A stretch of DNA of 9,150 nt from JBDSKH01 sp050245915 (GCA_050245915.1 JBFWWZ010000070.1:1-9150); one strand, 5' to 3'; counted from the stretch's first letter, positions 1 through 6,978 are shown. Notes: generated by a model not told the origin, from the sequence alone. Numbers and translations: made by a program.

Positions 1-382
1 CGACGGCTCCGTCCGCCTTCGCCTGCTCGACCGCGGGAACGATCGCCGACGCGTCGGCGGGGCTGATGACGATGTAGTCAGCGCCCTGCGCCACCAGGTT
101 CTGGATGTCGCTGACCTGGACGTTGTTGTCGCCGTTGGAGTTGGCCTGCAGCAGCGTGAATCCGTGCTCCTCGGCACCGTTCTCGAGGCCTTTAATCAGG
201 CCGGCGAAGTACGGGTTGGTGAGGGTGTAGCCGGAGTATCCGACCACGACTTCGTCATCGTCGCCGGAGCCGCCGCCCTCGGCCGATGCGCAACCGGCGA
301 GCGCTGTCACCACCGAGGCGGTGAGGACGAACGCGAGGGCGCCGCGATGAGCACGCGACCGGGTGGAGAGGGGAGTCATCAT
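1..382 (-). CDS. ABC transporter sugar-type substrate-binding lipoprotein, 5' part only (second copy)
   Basis: This is the N-terminal part (about 127 codons) of a secreted solute-binding lipoprotein; the gene runs off the left edge. A basic n-region is followed by a hydrophobic stretch and the lipobox LAGC, so the protein should be lipid-anchored outside the membrane. After a Gly/Asp-rich linker comes the start of a type 1 periplasmic-binding (RbsB-like) domain with GYSGYTLTNP, NSNGDNN and QGADYIV. It closely resembles the complete binding protein at 4905-5924: by hand count about 57 of 81 aligned mature-domain residues are identical. Two adjacent ATGs (382, 379) follow AAGGA. The second gives about 7 nt spacing and the first about 4, so 379 is a plausible true start. 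It follows the qsuB-like gene by 118 bp on the same strand. The ligand is inferred from context (quinate, shikimate or a relative); permease and ATPase genes may lie further left. Confidence 0.9.
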   Translation of the reverse strand, partial: MMTPLSTRSRAHRGALAFVLTASVVTALAGCASAEGGGSGDDDEVVVGYSGYTLTNPYFAGLIKGLENGAEEHGFTLLQANSNGDNNVQVSDIQNLVAQGADYIVISPADASAIVPAVEQAKADGAV

Positions 383-398
383 CGATTCCTTGTCTTTT

Positions 399-414
399 CG
401 TACCTGACGGTACG
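399..414. promoter_or_regulatory. Short perfect inverted repeat upstream of second binding-protein gene
   Basis: CGTACC and GGTACG form perfect 6-bp arms around TGAC, about 17 bp upstream of the first ATG of the minus-strand lipoprotein gene and just before its ribosome binding site. It could be a regulator half-site pair or an RNA hairpin near the start site. I see no convincing -35/-10 pair here, so the role is open. Confidence 0.35.
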
Positions 415-462
415 TCTGGGATGAGCGGATGGGGAGTGCTGCCCGTGGTGCGGGCGTGGAGT

Positions 463-490
463 CGTCTGCCGACGGGTGGTGAGGCAGACG
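463..490 (-). terminator. Hairpin after the qsuB-like gene (possible attenuator)
   Basis: CGTCTGCC and GGCAGACG give a perfect 8-bp stem with a 12-nt loop. It starts 11 nt after the minus-strand stop codon at 501-503. No T-run follows, so this is at best a weak terminator or an RNA processing/stability element that separates the enzyme genes from the second binding-protein gene. Confidence 0.35.
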
Positions 491-500
491 CGTCGAAGAG

Positions 501-2318
501 TCATGGGACCCTCCGCACGATGGGGTCGACGCGCATCGCGGCGAGGCGGACCGATGCGTTCGGCGCACCGTATCCGTCGTAGCCCGGTTGGCGTTCGACG
601 AGCTCGAAGTACACCTGGCCGATGGGCGGGGTGTAGGCGTGCAGGAAGCCGCCGTCGGCATCCCGGTCATAGAGCACTCTGTGCGCGCGTAACTCGTCGA
701 CGCGCGCGGGCTCGAGGCCGAATCGCGCAGCGAGGTCGTCGTAGTAGTTGTCGGGCATGCGCAGCAGCTCGAGGCCGCGCTCGAGGAGCGTGCCCGTCGT
801 GGCCAGGATGTCGTCGGTCGACAGCGCGATGTGGTTGGGAAAGGAGGATCCGGCAGGCGCGTGCACCGGAACCACGTTGACGGCGAGACGGATGCCCCGG
901 TCCTTCGAGACGAGCGCGCGGCTGCGGATGAGGCCGCTCTCGCTGAGCAGGTCCTGGCCATCATCGATCTCGAGGCCGAGGATGCTGCGGTAGAACAGTG
1001 CCGCCTCGTCCATGCGCTGCCACGGTTGCACCAGCGCGAGGTGGTCGATCCCGACGACCCCGGCGTCGGCTGCGCCGGTGGCGGGAGACTCGAACTCGTC
1101 GTGCCAGGTCGCGTCGCCGGCCAGTGGCGTGAAGTAGAACTCGGTGCCGTCGGGCGCTTCGATCGCGCCCAGCGTCTCCTCGTCGGGTTGCTGATCGCGG
1201 GCGACCCGGCGTGTCTTGAGAGCCTGGGCACGCGCAGAGGCCTTGGCGACATCCGCGACCTCGACCCCGACCGCCGCCAGCCGCGCCTCGCGTCCTTCGA
1301 GTTCGTTGTTCACGATGACGCGCGCCGTGCCCTGCTCCCAGAGCTCGACGTTCTTGCGGCGATGATGCCCGCGACCGCGGAAGCCGAGCAGGGCGAGCAT
1401 CTCCGGGACGGCGTCCCCTTCGCCCGGCTGCAGCTCGACGAAGCCGAAACCGTGAGGCGGCTCTGCCGCGGGCACGTCGAGCAGGTCGACGTCGGCGGTG
1501 ACGGCAAGCCGTCGGACCTCATTCTCGAGGACGAGCAGCGACCTCCGCGCATCCCGCGCCGTGACCGACGGTTCACCCTGCCGGAACACGTCGTTGAACA
1601 CCTCGAGCGACAGCGGTCCGCGGTATCCGGCCTCGAGCACCCGCTTCACGAACGCGGCGAGATCCCAGTCGCCCTCGCCGGGGAACAGCCGATGGTGCCT
1701 GCTCCAGCTGAGCACATCCAAGTTCATCGCGGGGGCGTCGGCCAGCTGGACGAAGAACAGCTTCTCGGCCGGGATCTCGGCGATGGTCGTCAGATCGCTG
1801 CCGCGAGACAGGATGTGGAAGCTGTCCAGGCAGATCCCGAGCGCCGGGTGGTCGGCGGCTTCGACCAGGCGCCACGAGTGGTCGTAGGTCGACACGTACC
1901 GCCCCCATGCCAGCGCCTCGTAGGCGATCCTCACCCCGTGGTCGGCGGCGACGTCCGCGAGCGCGTTCAATTGCTCAGCGGCGAGAGCGTCGTCGTCGAT
2001 CGTCGCGGTCCCGACGTTGGAGCAGACGAGCATCGTGTCGACGCCGAGCCGGTGCATCAGCTGGAACTTGTGCCGTGCTCGCTCGAGCGAGGCAGCGAAG
2101 CGCTCGGGAGTCGTGCCTTCGACGTCGCGGAACGGCTGATACAGATCGAGGGTCAGCCCGAGATCGGCCGACCGCTCGCGCACGTCCTCGGCTGACAGCG
2201 AGCTGGTGACGAAGTCGTTCTCGAACAGCTCGTAGCCGTCGAAGCCGGCGCGGGAGATGGCGGTGAGCTTCTCGCGGAGCGAACCGCTGATGCAGACCGT
2301 GGCGATGGAGGACTTCAC
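501..2318 (-). CDS. qsuB: 3-Dehydroshikimate dehydratase fused to HPPD-like domain (QsuB type)
   Basis: A cytoplasmic 605-aa enzyme expected to convert 3-dehydroshikimate to protocatechuate, the last step in turning quinate or shikimate into an aromatic. Residues 1 to about 270 form an AP-endonuclease/xylose-isomerase-like TIM barrel. The metal ligands of this family are visible as E134 (AYEALAWG), D165 (CLDSFHILSRG), Q191 (VQLADAP) and E239 (LSLEVFND). Residues about 288-595 form a two-module VOC region like 4-hydroxyphenylpyruvate dioxygenase, with a candidate iron triad H426, H496 and E572. Length and layout match Corynebacterium glutamicum QsuB and Pseudomonas QuiC1. The start is GTG at 2318, preceded by AGGAGG with 7-nt spacing; it overlaps the upstream dehydrogenase stop as GTGA, so translation is probably coupled. 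The dehydratase role is well supported, but what the HPPD-like half does is uncertain. Confidence 0.95.
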   Translation of the reverse strand: MKSSIATVCISGSLREKLTAISRAGFDGYELFENDFVTSSLSAEDVRERSADLGLTLDLYQPFRDVEGTTPERFAASLERARHKFQLMHRLGVDTMLVCSNVGTATIDDDALAAEQLNALADVAADHGVRIAYEALAWGRYVSTYDHSWRLVEAADHPALGICLDSFHILSRGSDLTTIAEIPAEKLFFVQLADAPAMNLDVLSWSRHHRLFPGEGDWDLAAFVKRVLEAGYRGPLSLEVFNDVFRQGEPSVTARDARRSLLVLENEVRRLAVTADVDLLDVPAAEPPHGFGFVELQPGEGDAVPEMLALLGFRGRGHHRRKNVELWEQGTARVIVNNELEGREARLAAVGVEVADVAKASARAQALKTRRVARDQQPDEETLGAIEAPDGTEFYFTPLAGDATWHDEFESPATGAADAGVVGIDHLALVQPWQRMDEAALFYRSILGLEIDDGQDLLSESGLIRSRALVSKDRGIRLAVNVVPVHAPAGSSFPNHIALSTDDILATTGTLLERGLELLRMPDNYYDDLAARFGLEPARVDELRAHRVLYDRDADGGFLHAYTPPIGQVYFELVERQPGYDGYGAPNASVRLAAMRVDPIVRRVP

Positions 2319-3202
2319 GCGATCGCCTCCTCGTTCGACGAGGGGCCCTGCTCGGCCAGGAGCCGCAGGAAATGGGTGCGCATGCGGTCGGCGTCCGGCT
2401 CGAGCCCGGTGATCAACCGGATGCTGTCGGCCGCCTGCCCCACCGCCATCCGGCCCCCGTCGAGCACCTGGTGCCCTGCCGCCCGTGCGCGCCGCAGCAA
2501 CTCGGTCTCGATGGGCCGATAGACGATGTCAGCCACCCACGCCTCAGGGGCGAGAGCGGAGACCTCGATCGCGACGCCGGGGTGTCGCGCCATGCCCACC
2601 GGGGTCGCGTTCACGACACCGGCTGCCGCCGCGAGCTGGCGGGCGAGGTCATCTCCGCCGTGCACCGAGATGACCTGATCGGGGAACCAGGATGCGTACT
2701 TGGCGGCGACGGCATGGGCGCGGTCGAGATCGCGGTCGGTCACGACGAGGTGATCGACCCCGACGCTGAGGAGGGCGTAGGCGGTGGCGGCGCCCGCTCC
2801 ACCCGTGCCGACCTGCACGACGTGATCCAGGCGTGCGCCGGGAAGCCCCTCCACGAGCGCGGACTGGAAGCCGGTCCAATCCGTGTTGTGGCCGATCATG
2901 CGTCCGTCCTGAAAGAGGACGAGGTTGACCGCCTCGAGGCGCGCTGCCTCGGGACTGAGCTCGTCGAGCACCGGGATCACCAGCTGCTTGCACGGGTGGG
3001 TGATGTTGAGCGCGGCGAATCCGTCATCCCGTGCGCGCCGCACGATGTCGGGGGTCTCGGCCGCCGCCTGACCGGTCTCGAGCAGGTCGAGCACCCGGTA
3101 CTCGTACTCCAGGCCGAGCACCTCGGCCTCGGCGAGGTGCATGGGAGGCGTGAGCGATCCGCGGATGCCTTCGCCGAGCAAGCCCACGGTGTAACGGCTC
3201 AT
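2315..3202 (-). CDS. qsuD: Quinate/shikimate 5-dehydrogenase, QsuD-like, probably NAD-dependent
   Basis: A 295-aa cytoplasmic enzyme of the AroE/YdiB/QsuD family that interconverts quinate and 3-dehydroquinate and/or shikimate and 3-dehydroshikimate. The substrate domain shows S16-L-T18 (GSLTPPMH), N66/T68/K72 (NITHPCK), N93 and N106-D108 (GHNTDW); K72 and D108 are the expected catalytic pair. The nucleotide site is GTGGAGAA (132-139). D156 and D158 follow beta-2 (TDRDLDRA) instead of the NRT-type motif of NADP-dependent AroE, which favours NAD and catabolism. The C-terminus QAADSIRLITGLEPD contains the conserved Gln (Q256). Threonine at the second hydroxyl-binding position also fits quinate-active QsuD. 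The ATG at 3202 is chosen because family homology begins there; AGAGG lies 7-8 nt upstream. An upstream in-frame extension into the aroQ region has no family features. The stop overlaps the qsuB start. Confidence 0.93.
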   Translation of the reverse strand: MSRYTVGLLGEGIRGSLTPPMHLAEAEVLGLEYEYRVLDLLETGQAAAETPDIVRRARDDGFAALNITHPCKQLVIPVLDELSPEAARLEAVNLVLFQDGRMIGHNTDWTGFQSALVEGLPGARLDHVVQVGTGGAGAATAYALLSVGVDHLVVTDRDLDRAHAVAAKYASWFPDQVISVHGGDDLARQLAAAAGVVNATPVGMARHPGVAIEVSALAPEAWVADIVYRPIETELLRRARAAGHQVLDGGRMAVGQAADSIRLITGLEPDADRMRTHFLRLLAEQGPSSNEEAIA

Positions 3203-3234
3203 GCGGGGGCCTCTGCATGCGAGAGCGCGGCGAT

Positions 3235-3254
3235 CCGGCACGTCGTGCTGCCGG
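3235..3254. repeat. Small GC-rich hairpin in the qsuD leader
   Basis: CCGGCA and TGCCGG arms (6 bp) flank an 8-nt loop, 33 bp upstream of the qsuD start and within the leader that the candidate promoter at 3309-3337 would make. It may only be a chance hairpin in GC-rich DNA. Confidence 0.25.
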
Positions 3255-3308
3255 TACCCGTCGTCGTCGACACGTTCCCACTCTCGGTATAGGTAGTAAC
3301 TAGTTCGT

Positions 3309-3337
3309 ACATTAGAGGCTGGGTGGGGCGCCGTCAA
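3309..3337 (-). promoter_or_regulatory. Candidate internal promoter for qsuD-qsuB
   Basis: On the minus strand a -35 TTGACG (3332-3337, five of six matches to TTGACA) is followed after exactly 17 bp by TAATGT (3309-3314, TAnnnT class). The -35 starts 6 bp past the aroQ stop. Transcription would begin near 3302, giving a leader of about 100 nt. An 8-bp palindrome AACTAGTT (3298-3305) sits on the predicted start point and could be a repressor site. This is inferred from sequence only. Confidence 0.55.
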
Positions 3338-3342
3338 GACGG

Positions 3343-3798
3343 TCACTCGCGGCTCGACCTCTCGAGGTGATCGAGGTGGCGCAGAGCCAGCTCGTAGCCG
3401 TGGATGCCGGCGCCCACGATGACAGCGGCGGCCACCGGCGAGAGGAAGGAATGGTGCCGGAACTCCTCGCGAGCATGCACGTTCGTGACATGCACCTCGA
3501 TGAAGGGGGCGCGGGCCGCGGTCAGGGCGTCGCGCAGACTCACGGAGGTATGCGTCAGTCCCCCGGCGTTGATGATGATGCCGGTGACCGACCGCCGCAC
3601 CTCCTGGATGTGGTCGATCAACACCCCCTCGTGGTTGCTCTGAACGAAGCTCGCCTCCCACCCGAGCTCGCGGGCAAGGGAGGTGACCGACTCCTCGACG
3701 TCGAGAAGCGTCGCTCGGCCGTACAGGCCGGGCTCCCGCTCGCCGAGCAGGTTGAGATTCGGGCCGTTCACGACGAGAACGCGGCGAGATGTCGTCAT
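3343..3798 (-). CDS. aroQ: Type II 3-dehydroquinate dehydratase
   Basis: A 151-aa enzyme that dehydrates 3-dehydroquinate to 3-dehydroshikimate, normally a cytoplasmic dodecamer. All type II signatures are present: NGPNLNLLG (11-19); lid Arg21 and Tyr26 (REPGLYG); QSNHEG (53-58); INAGGLTHTSVSLRDAL with N77 and H83; and EVHVTNVHAREEF with catalytic-type H103 and R110, then R114. Length is typical for the family. It lies between a dehydrogenase and the quinate/shikimate enzymes, so it is probably the catabolic isoenzyme that links 3-dehydroquinate to the QsuB-like dehydratase. The ATG at 3798 overlaps the stop of the upstream gene as ATGA, and GGGAG is about 7 nt upstream, so coupled translation is likely. 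No key residue appears to be missing. Confidence 0.97.
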   Translation of the reverse strand: MTTSRRVLVVNGPNLNLLGEREPGLYGRATLLDVEESVTSLARELGWEASFVQSNHEGVLIDHIQEVRRSVTGIIINAGGLTHTSVSLRDALTAARAPFIEVHVTNVHAREEFRHHSFLSPVAAAVIVGAGIHGYELALRHLDHLERSSRE

Positions 3799-4829
3799 CG
3801 ACGTGCTCCCGCCTCCGGCGCGAGCGACGGGTGAGCCGCCGCCGCGATGGCCAGCGTCACCCGCAGAGTCTCTGCCGCATCCCGGATCGTCACCAATGGA
3901 TCACGCCCGCCCCGGATGAGATCGACGAAGTGCTCGAGCTGAGCGTCGAGGGGGTCGCGGGGGGTGACGGGCAGCACGCGCTCGTCCATCGGGGACCACC
4001 ACGACGGCGCGCCTCGCGGGGTGCGCAGGCGCATGGTGGGCATCTCGAGCGAGCCGCGCGTTCCGCTCACGACATAGCAATCCGCATCGGCATACCGGGG
4101 GAAGCCGGGGTCCTCGCCGGAGAGGTTCTCCCACGACCGGATGGACGCGGCCGTATCCGAGAGGATGAACGAGCCGAGCGCACCGCTTGCGAACCGGAAC
4201 GTCATCGCGACGGTGTCCTCGACATCGAACCCGCGGGTGGCCGACGACGCCACGGCACCGACCTCGACGATGTCGCCGCACAGCATCCGGAGGTCGTCGA
4301 CCTCATGGATGAGGTTCACCAGGATCGGTCCGCCCCCTGCCTCTCGACGCCACGGACCCGCTTCGAAGTACTCGTCGGGCTTGTGGTACATGGCCGTGCC
4401 CGACACGGCGACGATGTCGCCGAGCTCCCCCGCCGCGATCGCTGCGGACGCCGCCTGCAGCAGGGGACTGTGACGCCGGTGGTGTCCGACGAGGACGGGT
4501 ACACCGGCGTCCTCGGCCAGAGCGGCCAGTCGCAGTGCGTCATCGTGCCGGTCGGTGACCGGCTTCTCGACCAGCGTCGGCAGACCGGCCTCGATGCACG
4601 CAGCGACCTGCTGCGCGTGCAGGTGGTTCGGCGTGGCCAGGATCACCCCGTCGGGCCGGTCGTGCGAGAGCATCTCGCCGAGATCGGCGTAGACCGGGAC
4701 CCCCAGGTCGGGCGGACCGTTCTGCGGGTCCGTCACCGACGCCAGCTCGGTGTCGGGGTTGCGCTGGATGAGGTCGATGTGGCGTCGGCCGATGAGTCCG
4801 GCGCCGACGACGGCGATACGAGAAGTCAT
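3795..4829 (-). CDS. Gfo/Idh/MocA-family oxidoreductase
   Basis: A 344-aa NAD(P)-dependent dehydrogenase, probably acting on a polyol, sugar or cyclitol-type substrate. The N-terminal Rossmann domain shows GAGLIGRRH (9-17), an acidic residue after beta-2 (SVTD, D34), ATPNHLHA and the family motif EKP (88-90), whose Lys89 is the catalytic-type lysine. The C-terminal domain has GGGPILVNLIHEVDDL with H175 and D179, matching the usual His/Asp catalytic pair. The ATG at 4829 is preferred because the Rossmann strand begins there and AGGA lies about 5 nt beyond it; an in-frame extension up to 4904 would run through a hairpin. Its position among quinate enzymes suggests oxidation of a hydroxyl on a quinate-like ring (compare inositol dehydrogenases), but the substrate cannot be read from sequence. 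Its stop overlaps the aroQ start. Confidence 0.9.
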   Translation of the reverse strand: MTSRIAVVGAGLIGRRHIDLIQRNPDTELASVTDPQNGPPDLGVPVYADLGEMLSHDRPDGVILATPNHLHAQQVAACIEAGLPTLVEKPVTDRHDDALRLAALAEDAGVPVLVGHHRRHSPLLQAASAAIAAGELGDIVAVSGTAMYHKPDEYFEAGPWRREAGGGPILVNLIHEVDDLRMLCGDIVEVGAVASSATRGFDVEDTVAMTFRFASGALGSFILSDTAASIRSWENLSGEDPGFPRYADADCYVVSGTRGSLEMPTMRLRTPRGAPSWWSPMDERVLPVTPRDPLDAQLEHFVDLIRGGRDPLVTIRDAAETLRVTLAIAAAAHPSLAPEAGARR

Positions 4830-4864
4830 GAGGTTCCTGGGTCTGCGCGAGTGCGGGCGAAAGG

Positions 4865-4897
4865 CCGGTGCCCGGGGCGGTCGGCCCCGGGCACCGG
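4865..4897 (-). terminator. Perfect 14-bp GC-rich hairpin between binding protein and dehydrogenase
   Basis: Arms CCGGTGCCCGGGGC (4865-4878) and its exact reverse complement (4884-4897) enclose a 5-nt loop. The hairpin lies 7 bp after the lipoprotein stop codon. Only a few T residues follow on the minus strand. It is either a U-poor actinobacterial terminator or attenuator, or a 3' stabiliser that keeps binding-protein mRNA more abundant than the downstream enzyme mRNA. Confidence 0.65.
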
Positions 4898-4904
4898 TAT
4901 CCAC

Positions 4905-5924
4905 TCAGTTACTGACTTCGTCCGCCCAGATGCCGTACTCCAGCACCTCGGGCGAGTCGATGTTCTCGAGGCTGATGACCTGCACGGGCCAGGTGATCAG
5001 CTTCGGCACCTCTTCGCCGCTGGCGAGAAGCGCGATGTTGTCCATCGCCGCCATCGCCATCTTGATCGGCTGCTGGCTGACACTGACGTCCTGCCTGCCT
5101 GCGCGGATGTCCGCGATCGTCGGCGGCGGAGCGTCGTTGCCGTTGACAAAGATGTGACCCTCTTCGCCGACCTTGTGGAACAGGCCGGCCGCCTCGATCG
5201 CCTTCGTCGCACCCTGTGCTTCGCCATCGTTGGCGGTGAAGACCGCGTCGATATCGGGGTGGGCCTGCAGGATGCTCGACAGAGCCTGGAAGGTCTTGTC
5301 GGTGTCGAATCCGCCATCGGCAGTGGCCACGACCTCGATGTCGGGGTACTGGCTGATGACGCCCTGGAAGCCCTCTTCGCGGTAGTTGGTGGCCGGGACG
5401 CCCGCGGCACCCTGCATGTTCACGATCTTGCCGCGCGGCTCACCGTACTTGTCGGTCAGGAAGTCGACCAGAGCCTGCGCCCCGAGCGTTCCGATCTCGA
5501 CATGGTCGGGCGTGATCGTGGTGGCGAGCTTGTCCGAGTCGATCGTGTCCGCGATGGCGAGCACCGGGATCCCGGCGTCGACCGCCTGGTTCACCGCGGG
5601 AACGATGGCCTTGCCGTCACCCGGGCAGATGATGATGTAATCGGCGCCCTGGCTGATCAGGTTCTGCACATCGGTGACCTGCGCGTTGTTGTCACCGTTC
5701 GAGTTCGTGGTGATGAGGGTGTACCCGTGGGCGTCGGCGCCATCTTCCAGGCCCTTGACCAGGCCGGCGAAGAACGGGTTGGTGAGGGTGTAGCCGGAGT
5801 ATCCGACGACGATCTGGTCGTCGTCTCCGCCGCCGCCCTCGGCCGATGCGCATCCTGCGAGGGCGAGCATGACGGTGACCGGCAGCAACAGCAACGCGGT
5901 CCGCGCTCTCTTCATGTTTTTCAC
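4905..5924 (-). CDS. ABC transporter sugar-type substrate-binding lipoprotein (first copy)
   Basis: A 339-aa complete solute-binding protein for an ABC importer, exported and lipid-anchored. The signal peptide has a basic start (KNMKRAR), a hydrophobic core and lipobox LAGC with Cys25. A Gly/Asp linker then leads into a type 1 periplasmic-binding domain of the RbsB/Peripla_BP_4 kind (about residues 37-330), with GYSGYTLTNPFF, NSNGDNN, QGADYII, a hinge strand PVLAIADT and AVFTANDGEAQGA. The start is GTG at 5924, 4 nt from AAGGAG. An internal ATG at 5915 would lie 13 nt away and leave a shorter n-region. It follows the cyclase gene by 75 bp and is separated from the next gene by a strong hairpin. 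The family usually binds sugars or polyols; quinate, shikimate or a related cyclitol acid is inferred from the neighbours. No permease or ATPase gene is adjacent. Confidence 0.94.
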   Translation of the reverse strand: MKNMKRARTALLLLPVTVMLALAGCASAEGGGGDDDQIVVGYSGYTLTNPFFAGLVKGLEDGADAHGYTLITTNSNGDNNAQVTDVQNLISQGADYIIICPGDGKAIVPAVNQAVDAGIPVLAIADTIDSDKLATTITPDHVEIGTLGAQALVDFLTDKYGEPRGKIVNMQGAAGVPATNYREEGFQGVISQYPDIEVVATADGGFDTDKTFQALSSILQAHPDIDAVFTANDGEAQGATKAIEAAGLFHKVGEEGHIFVNGNDAPPPTIADIRAGRQDVSVSQQPIKMAMAAMDNIALLASGEEVPKLITWPVQVISLENIDSPEVLEYGIWADEVSN

Positions 5925-5999
5925 TCTTCTCCTTGGGTGTCTGACTGTTTCTCGGTGGAAGGAAGGCGGGATGCCATTCCCAGGTGTAGGGATTCCCGG

Positions 6000-6941
6000 T
6001 CAGAGAATCGCGACCGGCGCTATCGGCGAACCGACCCCTCCGACGATGGGAAGGGGGAGGCAGGAGAAGAAGAACTCCCACCGCTGGGCGTCTGCGCAGT
6101 CTCGGGCGAGTTCGTCGAGAACGAACATCTCCCCCAGCGGCATTCCCATATCGCGGATCAGCACGGAATGCAGCGGGAAGTCGACGGAGGGGTCTTCGGC
6201 CGGCACGATCTCGACCCCGTAGTTGTCGCTGGCGAGGAAGGCGATATCGCGCTCGCGCAGCCAGGTCGCGCAGGCCAGGCTCAGTCCGGGTTCCTGTGTG
6301 AGGTACCGCTCCCCGTCACCGTCGCGCAGGTAGGTGGCCATCCATCCGGTGCGAACGAGCAGGATGTCGCCACGGCCGATCTGGACGCCCTGCGACTGCG
6401 CGCACGCCTCGAGCTCGTCCGGCGAGATCACCGCATCGGCCGGCAGCGCATCGGTCTGGCGGAATCTCGGGATGTCAAGCAGCACGCCGCGGCCCTGGAT
6501 CCCGCCGATCATGGCCTCGATCCCGAGCTGCTGCGCACCGGAACGGGTCACGGTCGACAGCGGGTGGTCGTTGTAGAGGCGGCCGTCGTATCCGACGTGG
6601 GCGAGGCCGTCGATCTGCGTGGATCCTTGCGGGTACATCACCACGAGATCGTCGGTGAAGACGTATCCGCTGGTGCTCGGGACGGTGTCGCCCACCCGTG
6701 TCATGACGTGAACGAGGTTGTCGCGCTCGCTGTGCGGCCCCTGAGGTCCCTCCGCGCCGAGCGGCAACCCGAGCGCGATGTGCGTGCCGGTGCGGATCAG
6801 ACCGGCGGCGCGCACGCGCTCCGCATCCCCGATCAGATTGAGGGTGCCGAGCTCGTCATCGATGCCCCACCTGCCCCAGTTGCTGAGTCGCCGGCCGAGG
6901 GCGCGATAGTCGTCAGCGCTCGGCGCTGGCACTTCCGACAT
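6000..6941 (-). CDS. Cyclase-family protein (kynurenine-formamidase-like metal hydrolase fold)
   Basis: A 313-aa protein of the PF04199 cyclase family, which includes metal-dependent amidohydrolases and lactone- or ester-acting enzymes. The metal-motif region reads STQIDGLAHVGYDG with D111, H115 and D119. This is the longer-branch variant rather than the HxGTHxD of classical KynB. Other conserved parts are GRGVLLDIPRF (150-160), GDILLVRTGW (191-200) and a C-terminal segment with H258 and E271. The ATG at 6941 has AAGGAG 5 nt upstream; an in-frame extension to 7040 would cross the divergent promoter region and is rejected. It is the first gene of the minus-strand unit. A possible job is hydrolysis of a lactone, amide or ester precursor (for example quinide-like) before the dehydrogenases act, but this is inference and the substrate is unknown. 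Confidence 0.85.
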   Translation of the reverse strand: MSEVPAPSADDYRALGRRLSNWGRWGIDDELGTLNLIGDAERVRAAGLIRTGTHIALGLPLGAEGPQGPHSERDNLVHVMTRVGDTVPSTSGYVFTDDLVVMYPQGSTQIDGLAHVGYDGRLYNDHPLSTVTRSGAQQLGIEAMIGGIQGRGVLLDIPRFRQTDALPADAVISPDELEACAQSQGVQIGRGDILLVRTGWMATYLRDGDGERYLTQEPGLSLACATWLRERDIAFLASDNYGVEIVPAEDPSVDFPLHSVLIRDMGMPLGEMFVLDELARDCADAQRWEFFFSCLPLPIVGGVGSPIAPVAIL

Positions 6942-6978
6942 CCCGACTCCTTCGTCGCTTCCTGCTGCAAGATTCTGC

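Noticed and set aside
831..2195. A 454-codon open frame on the plus strand opposite the qsuB-like gene
   Set aside because: It is antisense to a gene with catalytic residues in place and shows no domain of its own; explained by GC-driven lack of stops.
3203..3661. N-terminal extension of the quinate/shikimate dehydrogenase into the aroQ region
   Set aside because: The in-frame extension overlaps aroQ in another frame, has no family similarity and would cross the candidate promoter. Family homology begins at the ATG at 3202.
5940..5999. Repeated GGGAAT words between the cyclase and binding-protein genes as a terminator
   Set aside because: The pairing is short and imperfect and no T-run follows; not distinguishable from chance.
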